Source: Streptomyces zingiberis
GTDB taxonomy: Bacteria; Actinomycetota; Actinomycetes; Streptomycetales; Streptomycetaceae
Direction of reading: 5' to 3'
Assembly: GCF_012034935.1 (NCBI RefSeq)
Contig: NZ_JAATEN010000018.1
Coordinates: forward strand, 80,751-144,750
DNA length: 64,000 nt
In this document: piece after piece, positions 17,036-25,215 of the stretch
How positions within the stretch are numbered: the first letter of the stretch is position 1
How the letters are laid out: each line of letters opens with the position of its first letter
Notes under the pieces: generated by a model
What the model saw: only the letters and a program-made list of their open reading frames with translations
What the model was told of the DNA's origin: nothing
The model's database searches: none
Position numbers and translations under genes: made by a program

Positions 17036-18032
17036 CCCGCAGTCTAACGCGCGCTTGCGCGCCGACGCCGGAGCTCCGACTTCCGGCGTGATCCATCTCC
17101 GCAGCCGCCTCACGGCCGACTTCACCGTGCTCTCCAACGCCCTCGCCCAGCGGCGCGGCAGCGCGGTCACGATCGGCGTCGCGGCCTACATCCTCTCCCT
17201 GCCCGACGGCGCCCCCGTCAGCATCGCCGCACTCTGCGAGCACTTCACCGAGGGCGAGATCCTGATCTCCCGCGCCCTCAACGACCTGGAGCGGGACGGA
17301 TATCTGGAGCGCCGCCGCGAGCGGCTGTCCACCGGACGGATTCGCACCCGCACGTATGTCCGCGATGTGCCCCTCGGCGCTCCCGGCTGCGAGACGGGGC
17401 CCCGAGGATTGGCGGGACCGTCGCGGCGCGGTCGATATAACAAGCCTTTGGCCTTCAACGGCGCACCCCTTGCGCGCCCAGTTACGGCCGGGGGGTCGCC
17501 CACGGCAGCACCGGGGACCGGCGCCGCGCCGGCAGGCGGAGAGCTCGTGAGGGCCGGAGCGCCCGAAGACACGGGACCCGCCGAGGAAATCGGGAGAGCC
17601 GGGGCGGCCGAGAGGGCTGGGAGGGCCGGGGAAGCCGAAGGGGCTGACCGTCTGGCCGATCCCCGGGCCCTCGCCGTCCTCGCCGCACTGCGCAGCGCCG
17701 ACCCCCGGCTGATCCTGTCCCGGGCCGAGGCCGCCCGCCTCGCCCCGGCCGTCACCTGCTGGCTCGCGGCCGGTGTCTCGCCGACCCGGATCACCGAGCA
17801 CCTGACCGCCGGGCTCCCGGACCGCTTACTGGCGCGCCCGTCCCGCATCCTGGCGTTCCGCCTCAAGGAGAGTCCGCTCCTTCTCCCGGCCCGCTCCGTC
17901 CACGAGCCTGCCTCGCGCCCGGTGATCGTCCCCTTGCGGAACTGCGCCGGCTGCGATCGCGCGTTCCGCTCCACGGAACCGGGACGCTGCCGCGACTGCC
18001 GATCCGGGGAGCTGCACCGTGCGGCAGGCTGA
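17028..18032 (+). CDS. Winged-helix DNA-binding protein with CxxC pairs and a TTA codon
   Basis: A 334-residue protein. Residues about 25-110 are a winged helix (SIAALCEHFTEGEILISRAL, DGYLERRRERLSTGRIRTRTY). A low-complexity Ala/Gly/Glu linker spans about 125-210, then a helical region (ALAVLAALRSADPRLILS), and a C-terminal zinc-ribbon-like CAGCDRAF...CRDC. The family is common in Streptomyces as a helix-turn-helix protein of unknown role. Codon 267 (17826-17828) is TTA, rare in Streptomyces and read by the developmental tRNA encoded by bldA, so translation may be growth-phase dependent. The ATG has a poor ribosome site. Confidence 0.82.
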   Translation: MADPQSNARLRADAGAPTSGVIHLRSRLTADFTVLSNALAQRRGSAVTIGVAAYILSLPDGAPVSIAALCEHFTEGEILISRALNDLERDGYLERRRERLSTGRIRTRTYVRDVPLGAPGCETGPRGLAGPSRRGRYNKPLAFNGAPLARPVTAGGSPTAAPGTGAAPAGGELVRAGAPEDTGPAEEIGRAGAAERAGRAGEAEGADRLADPRALAVLAALRSADPRLILSRAEAARLAPAVTCWLAAGVSPTRITEHLTAGLPDRLLARPSRILAFRLKESPLLLPARSVHEPASRPVIVPLRNCAGCDRAFRSTEPGRCRDCRSGELHRAAG

Positions 18033-18060
18033 TCCGAGGAGTTGCACCGTGCGGCAGGCT
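18001..18060 (+). repeat. 30-bp tandem duplication across a stop codon
   Basis: Bases 18001-18030 and 18031-18060 are two copies of a 30-base unit (starts gatccgggga, ends gcggcaggct) with two differences. The stop codon of the winged-helix gene (18030-18032) lies at the junction, so gain or loss of one copy would leave or shift the C-terminus. A partial third copy (gatacgg) follows. Confidence 0.9.
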
Positions 18061-18217
18061 GATACGGCACGGTGGCGGCCGCCGCGCCCGCACCCGGCAG
18101 GCCCGGTGTGCGACCACGCGAGCTCCGTCCGGAATTCGTTACCGTTCTCATCTGGGCCCTGGCCCGGAACGCGGCAGACTACGCATGAAGTGGTCATGCG
18201 GAAGGAAAGTGGACGCG

Positions 18218-18967
18218 GTGACAGACGTCGACGCACTGATCAACGTGTTTCTCGGTGAGGACACCCGCTTCTCCGTGCCGCTGTATTCACAGGAGGCGGC
18301 GGCCCGTTATCTGCGCACCCCGGCGCCCACGTTCCGGAAGTGGGCACGGGGATATCGCAACCGTCACGCCAACCGTCCGGACGTCGTCGGAGACCCCCTG
18401 ATCACCTCCCTCGGGGACCCCCGGCGGGGGGCCTCCGTGCCCTTCATCGGGCTGGCCGAGGGCATGTTCCTGTCGGCGTTGCGGGCGGCGAACGTGCCGA
18501 TGCAGAAGATCCGGCCGGCGCTGGACCTCGTCCGCACGGAACTCGGTGTCGAGCATGCGCTGGCCTCCAAGCGTCTCTACACCGACGGAGCGGATCTCCT
18601 GTACGAGGTGAGTGACCACCTCGACGGTGACGAACGCAGAGAGCCTCGCAAGATCATCGTCCTCCGCGATGGGCAGTACGTCTTCCGTGAGGTCGTGGAG
18701 CGCTACATGAAGCAGATCAACTACGACTCCGACGGAATTGCCGGTTACGCCAACCGGCTTCTGCTCCCGGGGTGGGAGGTTGCCGCTATCGCGGTCAAGC
18801 CCGGGATCAACTACGGGCAGCCCTTCTTCGTGGGCAACGGCACTCCACTGGCGGTGGTCGAGGACGCGCTGAGAGAAGGAGTCCCGTCCGGCGAGGTGGC
18901 CGCGGAGCACGATTTGCCCGACGATGTCGTCGCCGAAGTGGACGACTGCCTCCGGCTGGCCACATGA
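18218..18967 (+). CDS. VapB45-like DUF433 antitoxin
   Basis: A 249-residue protein. GTG 18218 has GAAGGAAA 9 bases upstream; the in-frame ATG at 18185 lacks a ribosome site. The N-terminal part (VPLYSQEAAARYLRTPAPTF, RKWARGY) is a MerR-like helix-turn-helix. The middle region (GLAEGMFLSALRAANVPMQK) and the C-terminal DUF433 (INYGQPFFVGNGTPLAVVED, EHDLPDDVVAEVDDC) match the architecture of the mycobacterial VapB45 antitoxin. It overlaps the toxin gene by 4 bases (ATGA), the standard arrangement. It probably neutralises the downstream RNase and represses the operon. Confidence 0.85.
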   Translation: MTDVDALINVFLGEDTRFSVPLYSQEAAARYLRTPAPTFRKWARGYRNRHANRPDVVGDPLITSLGDPRRGASVPFIGLAEGMFLSALRAANVPMQKIRPALDLVRTELGVEHALASKRLYTDGADLLYEVSDHLDGDERREPRKIIVLRDGQYVFREVVERYMKQINYDSDGIAGYANRLLLPGWEVAAIAVKPGINYGQPFFVGNGTPLAVVEDALREGVPSGEVAAEHDLPDDVVAEVDDCLRLAT

Positions 18968-19542
18968 GCCGGTCGCCGACGCTGCGGCTTTTCCTCGATC
19001 GCAGCACCCACGGCGAGGATTTCGTCAAAGGGGTGAAAGAGCTGTGCCCGGACACGCTGTCCATCGCCGAGAAGTACGGTGTCAAAGCCGCGGAAAGTGT
19101 TGAGGACGAGCTGTGGCTGGCCGAGGCGACCCAGGAGGGGAGAATCTGTGTCGGAGCCGACCGGAGAATCCTCTCGTCCTCACGCCCTGCGGAGATCGCG
19201 GCTCTACTCAAACACAGGGCTCGATATCTGGTCTACGCCAACAACAACATGCGCACCGCTGACCAGCTGAGGATCTTCCGCACCCATCTGGCCGACATCC
19301 GTGAGTTATCGGCCACTCCTGGTCCCTGGGCCTACACCATGGCTCAGCACGGTCTGGTCCTGACCTCTCCAATCCAAAAGTTCTGGAGGCGCGCCTCCTC
19401 AGCGCGGCCCGGCGCCTGGGGCTCCGCCCGGACGCCTGACACCGGTCTTCTCCCTCCCCCGCGTAGACGTCCCTCATCCGGGACGGTAAGGGTGGTTGTC
19501 CACGCCGTGCGGCACGACCGTGTCGGGCGTATGTGGCCCTGA
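18964..19542 (+). CDS. VapC45-like PIN-domain toxin, contains TTA codon
   Basis: A 192-residue protein whose ATG overlaps the antitoxin stop. LRLFLDRSTHGEDFVKGVKE has the first acidic position, VEDELWLAEATQEGRICVGA has acidic residues in the middle, and the core ends near LADIRELSATPG, matching the PIN-like VapC45 group (about 140 residues). About 45 extra C-terminal residues rich in Arg/Pro are not part of the fold. Codon 115 (19306-19308) is TTA, so full-length toxin may depend on bldA tRNA while the antitoxin, in which I found no TTA, does not. The product is a presumed ribonuclease; its target is unknown. Confidence 0.8.
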   Translation: MSRSPTLRLFLDRSTHGEDFVKGVKELCPDTLSIAEKYGVKAAESVEDELWLAEATQEGRICVGADRRILSSSRPAEIAALLKHRARYLVYANNNMRTADQLRIFRTHLADIRELSATPGPWAYTMAQHGLVLTSPIQKFWRRASSARPGAWGSARTPDTGLLPPPRRRPSSGTVRVVVHAVRHDRVGRMWP

Positions 19543-19778
19543 CGGTCGTCTCGCCGTGCGGGGTCACCATCCCGCGGCGCCGGTGGCCGAGCGCCGGCCG
19601 CCCCACCTCCGGACGGCCTCTGGCTGCGAGGAGGTGAGGAATGACTCGGGTCCTGTGGTGGATCGGCCGGAGCCGACCCGGCGTGGCCCCGGGCCCGGCC
19701 CGTCGTCCGCCGGCCCTCTGTGCCGTCCGCTGCCGGTGTCCCGTAACCTCCGAGGCTCCGTGGGCGCTCCCGGCCCGT

Positions 19779-20360
19779 TCAACGCAAGGAGTCCAGCAGC
19801 TGTTCGACCGTGGCCGCGGTGATGCCCTCGTCGTGGTTGTCGAAGACCAGCCGCCGCGTCCCCGCCCAGCGGCAGGGGTTGTCCTGTGCCCGCTTCCAGA
19901 AGGCGTCCCAGTCGGCGAGTTTGGACAGGTCACGCGCGTAACCGCGGGCGCGGACCCGTTCGCGGGCCGTGGCGGAGTCGACGCGGACCTCGATCACCAC
20001 GGTCTCGGTGGCCGGCGGCCATGCGTGGTCCGCGGCGACCTCGGCGAGGTAGCCGGGCCGGGCGAAGTAGCGGCCGAAGGGCGCGTCCAGTACGACGGGC
20101 CGGCCGAGGGCCAGGTTGTCGCGGGCGAGGTCCAGCAGCGTCCGGTACTCCAGCTCCATCACGTGGGACTGGTAGTAGGGGTTGTGGTCGCGCTCGTCCT
20201 TGTCCGTGCCGGCGAGTTCGAGGAGCGCTTCGGTGAACCGGGTGCAGGCCGTGTCCTTGTCGAGATAGGCGGCTTCCGCCCGCTCGGCGAGCAGACGGGC
20301 CACGCTCGTCTTGCCGGATCCGGCCGGCCCGATCACGACATACGCTCGGGGAGTGCTCAT
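19779..20360 (-). CDS. P-loop kinase/ATPase, possible sugar-acid kinase
   Basis: A 193-residue protein with Walker A GPAGSGKT at residues 11-18 and a DAPF motif in the middle (GRPVVLDAPFGRYFARPGYL). It has the overall size of small-molecule kinases such as gluconate kinase. It ends with an EVRVDSATARERVRARGYARD lid-like basic segment in two parts. It lies beside an MFS transporter and a KDPG aldolase; that pathway needs a 2-keto-3-deoxygluconate kinase and none of the usual PfkB type is nearby, so it is a candidate (inference). A strong hairpin separates it from the transporter gene, arguing for at least partly separate transcription. Other P-loop roles are possible. Confidence 0.75.
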   Translation of the reverse strand: MSTPRAYVVIGPAGSGKTSVARLLAERAEAAYLDKDTACTRFTEALLELAGTDKDERDHNPYYQSHVMELEYRTLLDLARDNLALGRPVVLDAPFGRYFARPGYLAEVAADHAWPPATETVVIEVRVDSATARERVRARGYARDLSKLADWDAFWKRAQDNPCRWAGTRRLVFDNHDEGITAATVEQLLDSLR

Positions 20361-20422
20361 GAGACTTCGGTGACTCCTATGGCTCTTGCGGGTCAGGAGA
20401 AGGCTGTGACCCGGTTGGTGCG

Positions 20423-20460
20423 GGCAGGGGGCGGGCCGGGGAGGGGGCCCGCCCCCTGCC
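20423..20460 (-). terminator. Perfect 15-bp hairpin after the MFS gene
   Basis: The arm ggcagggggcgggcc (20423-20437) pairs exactly with 20446-20460 around an 8-base loop. It begins 10 bases past the minus-strand stop of the transporter gene at 20470. Confidence 0.82.
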
Positions 20461-20469
20461 GGTGTCCGG

Positions 20470-21786
20470 TCAGTGCTCCGTCGCGACCGCTCGGCGGTCC
20501 TTGACGAAGAACAGGTAGGACAGGGCGCCGACGAGCAGTAGCGCGCCGCCGACGAGGAAGACGAGGCTGAAGTTGTTCCCCGTGGCGTCGAGGATCGCGC
20601 CCGTGACGATGGGTGCCAGCGCCGCGCCGAGGAAGCCGCCGAAGTTCTGGATCGCGCCGAGCGAGGCGACCTGGTGGGGTTCGGCCACGTCCGAGGCGAG
20701 CGTCCACAGGCAGCCGATGGGCACCTGTGCGGCGAAATACCCCACCGACAGCAGGGTCATCGCCAGCACCGTGCTGTCGACGAACGCCACCGGCATGACG
20801 GCGGCGGCCGCGAGCACGGCACCCCCGACGATGGGGATCTTGCGCGACCGGACGGCCGGGACCCCGCGGCGGATCAGCCGCCCGGAGAGGTAGCCGCCGG
20901 TCAGGACGCCCGCGATACCGCAGAGGAACGGGAGGGAGGCCAGCCAGCCGGTCGCGACGAGGCTGAAGCCCCGGGAGGTCTCCAGGTAGCTCGGCAGCCA
21001 GGTCAGGTAGACCCACACGGTGTAGAAGATGCCGAAGGCGCCGAGGATCATGAAGTAGGTGTTCTTCTGCCGGAACAGCTGCCCCCAGCCGACCTGCGGC
21101 TTCCCCTCCGCGGCCCGCCGGGCCTCCGCCGCGGCCTCCTCGCCCTTGATGTGCGCCTGCTCGCGGAGCGTGGGGTCGCGGTAGACGCGCAACCACAGCA
21201 GGACGATCACGAAGCCGAGCAGTCCGATGGTGATGAACATGCCGCGCCAGCCCAGCGTCAGCATCAGGATGGTCAGCAGCGGCGGCGCGATGGCATTGGC
21301 GATCTGCGACCCGGTGTTGACGATCGACACCGGCAGGGCGCGTTCCTTCTGCGCGAACCAGCGCTCGTTGACCTTGAGGCTGGCGGTGAAGAAGGGGGCC
21401 TCGGACACACCGAGGGCGACCCGGGCCGCGTAGAGGGCGCCGTAGGACGTGGCGGTCGCCGAGAGCACCGACACCAGGGACCACAGGCCGGCCGCCCAGG
21501 CGTACAGGCGCTTGGGCCCGAAGCGGTCGACGAGGTACCCGGCGGGCAGGTTGGCGAGGGCGTACGGCCAGGCGAAGGCCGCCAGCAACAGGCCCATCTG
21601 CGTGGAGCTGAGATCGAACTCCTTCGCCACGGTGGTGTTGGCGATGGAGAGGTTGGAGCGGTCGAGGTAGTTGATCACGCCGCCGACGACGAGCAGGGTG
21701 ACCAGCGTCCAGCGGAGGCGGACCGACTTCGACGGCGGGGTGGGGTCCGCGTCGGGGGGCGCGGCCTGGGTGAGCGGGTGGGACAT
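20470..21786 (-). CDS. MFS transporter, hexuronate/galactonate (ACS) type
   Basis: A 438-residue 12-helix transporter. ATG 21786 has GGAGAA 6 bases upstream; a much longer open frame upstream belongs to the aldolase region. TM1 carries GGVINYLDRSNLSIAN, the hallmark of the anion:cation symporter family (glucarate, galactonate, glucuronate transporters). The conserved loop is GYLVDRFGPKRLYA. The cytoplasmic loop between TM6 and TM7 is charged (KGEEAAAEARRAAEGK). With the KDPG aldolase and DeoR regulator next to it, a sugar acid such as galactonate or gluconate is the likely substrate. Confidence 0.92.
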   Translation of the reverse strand: MSHPLTQAAPPDADPTPPSKSVRLRWTLVTLLVVGGVINYLDRSNLSIANTTVAKEFDLSSTQMGLLLAAFAWPYALANLPAGYLVDRFGPKRLYAWAAGLWSLVSVLSATATSYGALYAARVALGVSEAPFFTASLKVNERWFAQKERALPVSIVNTGSQIANAIAPPLLTILMLTLGWRGMFITIGLLGFVIVLLWLRVYRDPTLREQAHIKGEEAAAEARRAAEGKPQVGWGQLFRQKNTYFMILGAFGIFYTVWVYLTWLPSYLETSRGFSLVATGWLASLPFLCGIAGVLTGGYLSGRLIRRGVPAVRSRKIPIVGGAVLAAAAVMPVAFVDSTVLAMTLLSVGYFAAQVPIGCLWTLASDVAEPHQVASLGAIQNFGGFLGAALAPIVTGAILDATGNNFSLVFLVGGALLLVGALSYLFFVKDRRAVATEH

Positions 21787-21953
21787 GACGGTTCTCCGGG
21801 GCGTGATGCACACAAGAGTGGCAAGAGGGGAGGGATTGCCGCAAGACGTGCGGCGGGGTGCCGTGGGGACGGCGGAGGCGGTGGGGGCATCCGGGCTGTG
21901 ACCCGGGGCCTGTGACCTGCGGCTTGTGGCCGGTGATCGGTGGCCGGTGTGCG

Positions 21954-21995
21954 GTGGCCCGTGGCCCGTGGCCCGTGGCTCGTGGCTGGTGGCCC
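21954..21995 (+). repeat. Six heptamers between aldolase and transporter genes
   Basis: Gtggccc or a one-base variant occurs six times in exact 7-base register. It lies in the 212-base gap between the aldolase stop and the transporter start, so it is probably transcribed as part of the operon. Confidence 0.8.
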
Positions 21996-21998
21996 GGG

Positions 21999-22646
21999 TC
22001 AGCTCCGCGCGTCCTCGATGGCGCGCAACATGGTGCGGGCGGCTTCGGTGACCTTGCGGTAGTCGCCGTCGCGCCGGGCCGCCTTGGTGACGAAGCTGCC
22101 GACGCCGACGGCGACGACACCGGCGTCGAACCATTCCTGGGCGTTGCCGGGGGTGACACCGCCCGCGGGCATGAGCGGGGCGTGCGGGAGCGGGGCCGCC
22201 ACCGTCCGGACGTAGGCCGGGCCGACGAACTCCGCGGGGAAGAGCTTCACGATGTCGGCGCCGGCCTGCATGGTGTCGACGATCTCGGAGGCGGTGAAGG
22301 CGCCGCTGACGGTGACCGCCTGGTAGCGGTTGGCGGTCTCGATCATCGCCGGGTTGAGGTTGGGGCTGACCAGCAGGCCCGCGCCGGCGGTGATGCAGGC
22401 GTGCGCCGCGTGGTCGTCCAGGACGGTGCCGGCGCCGACGAGGACGCCGTCGCCGCCGTAGCTCCGGGAGAGCTGGGCGATGACGTCCACGGCGCCGGGG
22501 ACGGACAGGGTCACCTCCAGTGCGCGGATACCGCCCTCGATGGCCGCTTCGGAGACGGCGAGCGCCTCCTCGGCGCTGTCGAGGCGGACGATCAGCAGGG
22601 CTCCCGTCCCGGTGATCGCTTCGAGGGCTTGAAACTTTGTTACCAT
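21999..22646 (-). CDS. eda: KDPG / 4-hydroxy-2-oxoglutarate aldolase
   Basis: A 215-residue class I aldolase. ALLIVRLDSAEEALAVSEAA has arginine at the phosphate or carboxylate site; IRALEVTLSVPGAVDVI carries the catalytic glutamate (E-V-T). VGAGTVLD leads the next strand. The Schiff-base lysine is in ADIVKLFPAEFVGPAYV. PLMPAGGVTPGN binds phosphate. It cleaves 2-keto-3-deoxy-6-phosphogluconate (or the galacto isomer) to pyruvate and glyceraldehyde 3-phosphate. The ATG at 22646 lacks a ribosome site and is close to a predicted transcription start, so it may be leaderless. It is first in an operon with the transporter and divergent from the DeoR regulator. Confidence 0.93.
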   Translation of the reverse strand: MVTKFQALEAITGTGALLIVRLDSAEEALAVSEAAIEGGIRALEVTLSVPGAVDVIAQLSRSYGGDGVLVGAGTVLDDHAAHACITAGAGLLVSPNLNPAMIETANRYQAVTVSGAFTASEIVDTMQAGADIVKLFPAEFVGPAYVRTVAAPLPHAPLMPAGGVTPGNAQEWFDAGVVAVGVGSFVTKAARRDGDYRKVTEAARTMLRAIEDARS

Positions 22647-22707
22647 GGCGGCACACGCTAGAACACAGATTCACATCTTGTCACTAGCTGGGCGGCGGAA
22701 AAGTTAA
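22644..22707. promoter_or_regulatory. Overlapping divergent promoters of aldolase and DeoR genes
   Basis: Plus strand: TTGTCA (22678-22683), 18 bases, AGTTAA (22702-22707) toward deoR. Minus strand: GTGACA (from 22684) and TAGCGT 18 bases on, toward the aldolase gene. The two -35 boxes overlap, and the surrounding AT-richer stretch (agattcacatcttgtcac) is the obvious site for DeoR operators. Confidence 0.6.
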
Positions 22708-22778
22708 CCTGATCTTCACGGGCCCTGGTGCGCAGGTCCCGCGTCCCGTCCCGGCCCCGCCCCGAGGAGAACACCGCG

Positions 22779-23606
22779 ATGAGCAGGCCGCCCCTGATCC
22801 CCGAGCAGCGCCACCAGGAACTGCTCCGTCTGCTGAGGAGCGCGGGCGTGCTCGGCATCCGCGAACTCACCGAACGCCTGAACGTCTCGCACATGACCGT
22901 GCGCCGGGACATCACCGCCCTGGAGAAGAGCGGCCAGGTGATCTCCGTGCAGGGCGGGGTGCGGCTGGCGGACTGGGTCGGCCACGCGCCGCCGCGCGAG
23001 CGGGCCTCCCGGGCGACCCTGGAACTCCCGCGCAAGCAGGCCATCGCCTCGGCGGCCGCGGAACTGGTCGAGGACGGCATGGTGGTCTACCTCGACGCGG
23101 GCACCACCTGCCAGTCGATGGTGCCCTTCCTGGCGGACCGCGGCGAACTCACCGTCGTCACCAACGACTTCCACGCGGTCCTGGCGCTGTGTGGCATCCC
23201 CGGGATCCACGCCGTGCACGCCGGTGGCGAGGTGGACCCCGTCAGCGGCTCCAGCAGCGGGCTGCTCGCCGCCCGGACGATCGAGAACCTGAGCATCGAC
23301 GTCGGCTTCCTGTCCACCGGCGCCTGGGACCTCTCCCACGGGGTGACCAGCCCGTCCACCGACAAGGTGCTGCTGAAGCGGACCGTCATCGAGACCGCCG
23401 CCTCCGCCGTGCTCGTCGCCGACAGCACCAAGTGGGGCACGACGGAACGGTTCAAGGTCGCCCCGCTCGACCTCTTCGACACCGTCGTGACCGACGACGG
23501 ACTCCCCGCGGTCGTCACCGACCGCGTCGCCGACGAGGGGCCGCGCGTGCTGACCGCCCCCCTGCCGGGCGCCGGGCCGGCCACCCCGGAAGCCGGCCAC
23601 GGCTGA
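22779..23606 (+). CDS. DeoR/GlpR family transcriptional regulator
   Basis: A 275-residue protein. GAGGAGA precedes the ATG by 8 bases. The N-terminal helix-turn-helix is LGIRELTERLNVSHMTVRRD, with the DeoR signature continuing into ITALEKSGQVISVQGGVRL. The effector domain follows from about residue 75 with LDAGTTCQSM, VTNDFHAVL, and FLSTGAWDLSHGVTSPSTDK, the phosphosugar-binding, isomerase-like fold. It presumably represses the divergent aldolase-transporter operon and is released by a phosphorylated sugar acid intermediate. Confidence 0.92.
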   Translation: MSRPPLIPEQRHQELLRLLRSAGVLGIRELTERLNVSHMTVRRDITALEKSGQVISVQGGVRLADWVGHAPPRERASRATLELPRKQAIASAAAELVEDGMVVYLDAGTTCQSMVPFLADRGELTVVTNDFHAVLALCGIPGIHAVHAGGEVDPVSGSSSGLLAARTIENLSIDVGFLSTGAWDLSHGVTSPSTDKVLLKRTVIETAASAVLVADSTKWGTTERFKVAPLDLFDTVVTDDGLPAVVTDRVADEGPRVLTAPLPGAGPATPEAGHG

Positions 23607-23697
23607 ACCTCCACCGGGCCGCGGCGCCCTGACGGCACGGCACCGGCCGGCGGGCCGTCCGCCCCCGCGGAGGTGTGCTCCCGGCCGCCGGTGACGG

Positions 23698-23703
23698 GAT
23701 AAT
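23698..23703 (+). promoter_or_regulatory. GATAAT -10 box giving a leaderless transcript
   Basis: GATAAT ends 6 bases before the ATG at 23710, and no Shine-Dalgarno sequence is present. Transcription would start at or next to the start codon. Confidence 0.5.
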
Positions 23704-23709
23704 CCCCTC

Positions 23710-24294
23710 ATGGGGAAGACCTATGAACGGATCGACGGCAGGCTCCGCACCTTCATCGAGGAACAGCGCATCTTCTTCACGGCCACCGCCCCGATCGGCG
23801 ACGGGGGAACGGTGAACCTCTCCCCGAAGGGGCTGACCGGCTCCTTCGCCGTGCTCGACGAGCACACCGTGGCCTACCTGGACTTCGCGGGCAGCAACGC
23901 CGAGACCATCGCCCACCTGCGGGAGAACGGGCGAATCACCCTCATGTGGTGCGCCTTCCAGGGCCCGCCGAACATCGTGCGCGTGCACGGCCGCGGCGAG
24001 CCGGTCTTCCGTGACGACCCGCGGTTCCCGGAGCTGGTCGGCCACTTCACCGGCATCGACCCCTCCGGCCACGGGCTGCGGGCCGTCATCGTGGTGCACG
24101 CCGAACTCATCCGGGACACCTGCGGCTACGGCGTGCCGTACATGAGCCACGACGCCGACCGCGATCTGCACCGGCGTCGCTTCGAACGGGAGGACGACGC
24201 CTCGCTGGACGCCTACTTCCACCGGAAGGAGCACATCGCGAGGAGCATCGACGGCCTCCCCGGGCTGCCGCTGCCCCTGCCGCCGACACCGTGA
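23710..24294 (+). CDS. Pyridoxamine 5'-phosphate oxidase family protein
   Basis: A 194-residue split-barrel flavin-binding-family protein. IEEQRIFFTATAPIGDGGTV, NLSPKGLTGSFAVLDEHTVA and YLDFAGSNAETIAHLRENGR form the FMN-binding barrel, followed by IVRVHGRGEPVF. This subgroup (related to Streptomyces PPOX-type proteins with a C-terminal CGYGVPYM segment) is not the vitamin B6 enzyme; it is of unknown substrate, probably reducing or binding a flavin or F420. It stands alone with its own promoter directly at the start codon. Confidence 0.87.
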   Translation: MGKTYERIDGRLRTFIEEQRIFFTATAPIGDGGTVNLSPKGLTGSFAVLDEHTVAYLDFAGSNAETIAHLRENGRITLMWCAFQGPPNIVRVHGRGEPVFRDDPRFPELVGHFTGIDPSGHGLRAVIVVHAELIRDTCGYGVPYMSHDADRDLHRRRFEREDDASLDAYFHRKEHIARSIDGLPGLPLPLPPTP

Positions 24295-24304
24295 GGTCCC
24301 TGGG

Positions 24305-24370
24305 CCCTTGAGCCGCCGAGTCCTTGAGTTCCCGGAGCCCTTGAGTTGGGGGAGGTCCTTGAGCCCCCGA
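24305..24370 (+). repeat. Degenerate cctt-gag repeats downstream of the PPOX gene
   Basis: Five spaced copies of ccttgag, each followed by a variable 7-15 bases. They lie between the stops of convergent genes and could form alternative small hairpins with ctcaag-like sequence, but no clear terminator is seen. Confidence 0.6.
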
Positions 24371-24405
24371 GATACATGAGCGCCTGAGGCCCGGGGCGCG
24401 GCGTC

Positions 24406-25215
24406 TCAGCCCGTGAGCACGCCCAGCCCCTCACCGTGGGCGAGGCGTTCGAGTTCGTCCAGCGACGCGAGGGCGCGGGCCGCCGCCCCCGGGTCGCGCC
24501 CGGTCAGGCCGCTCTCCGCGAACTCGTCCTCGTCGAGGCGGAGGACGGCCCTCCCGTCGGCGGAACACCACAGGTCCAGATCGAGGTCGGCGACGAGAAG
24601 CGTGGCGCGCGCCCCCGGACCGGCGCTCCCGCCGGACCCCGCCCGGCCGCCGCCCCGGCCGGCGCCCCCGGCGGCGGGGGCCGTTCCCCCGTCCAGGACC
24701 CGCGCCGGCCGCGTCACGTCGCAGTACCAGCCCTTGAGGGCGCCGTCCGCGGCGCGGACCTCCTTCACCGCGTACCAGCGGTCGCGCCAGAAGTGCTCGG
24801 TGAGGACGTCGCCGGGCTCGAAGCGGACGAAGCCGAAGTCGCGGGCGGCGCCGGCCCAGGGCGCGCGGACCGTCACGCGCGTGCCGTCGTCCGCGACCAC
24901 CGTCGCGGGGTAGGTCTTGTCCGGGCGGGGCGCCTTGACCAGCCGGACGGTGACCTCCGAACCGGCCGGGAGCGGCGGCCCGTCCGCACCGGCCCCGGGG
25001 GCCGGGGGCGCGGGGACCTCATGGGCCGCCGTTCCGCCACCGGATGCCCGCGAGCCCTGGGTGCCGCCCGTGGCGGGGGCTCCGTCCGGGCCCGGGACCG
25101 CGGCCCGGTCCGGTGCCTCCATGCTCCGGGCCGTCTCCCCGTCCGGGCCGGTGGCCGGGCCCGTGGCCGGGCCGGTCTCCGGGGCGGGGTGCCCTGTCCT
25201 CGCGTCGTGGATCAT
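24406..25215 (-). CDS. DUF402 domain protein, nucleotide phosphatase type
   Basis: A 269-residue protein. The ATG at 25215 follows AAGGAGCG by about 11 bases. The first ~90 residues are low complexity (repeated GPATGP). From about 100, VTVRLVKAPRPDKTYPATVV leads into the DUF402 barrel: HFWRDRWYAVKEVRAADGAL, KGWYCDVTRPARV, and the metal-binding VADLDLDLWCSADG with a final LDEDEFAESGL. DUF402 enzymes (FomD, Sav-type Ntdp) hydrolyse nucleoside di- or triphosphates or cytidylyl esters using these aspartates. The low-complexity head is unusual for the family. No fosfomycin or similar pathway is nearby. Confidence 0.85.
   Translation of the reverse strand: MIHDARTGHPAPETGPATGPATGPDGETARSMEAPDRAAVPGPDGAPATGGTQGSRASGGGTAAHEVPAPPAPGAGADGPPLPAGSEVTVRLVKAPRPDKTYPATVVADDGTRVTVRAPWAGAARDFGFVRFEPGDVLTEHFWRDRWYAVKEVRAADGALKGWYCDVTRPARVLDGGTAPAAGGAGRGGGRAGSGGSAGPGARATLLVADLDLDLWCSADGRAVLRLDEDEFAESGLTGRDPGAAARALASLDELERLAHGEGLGVLTG

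Noticed and set aside
20470..22674. A 734-codon fusion of KDPG aldolase region and MFS transporter
   Set aside because: The frame upstream of 21786 is out of phase with the aldolase; the transporter has its own ATG and ribosome site.
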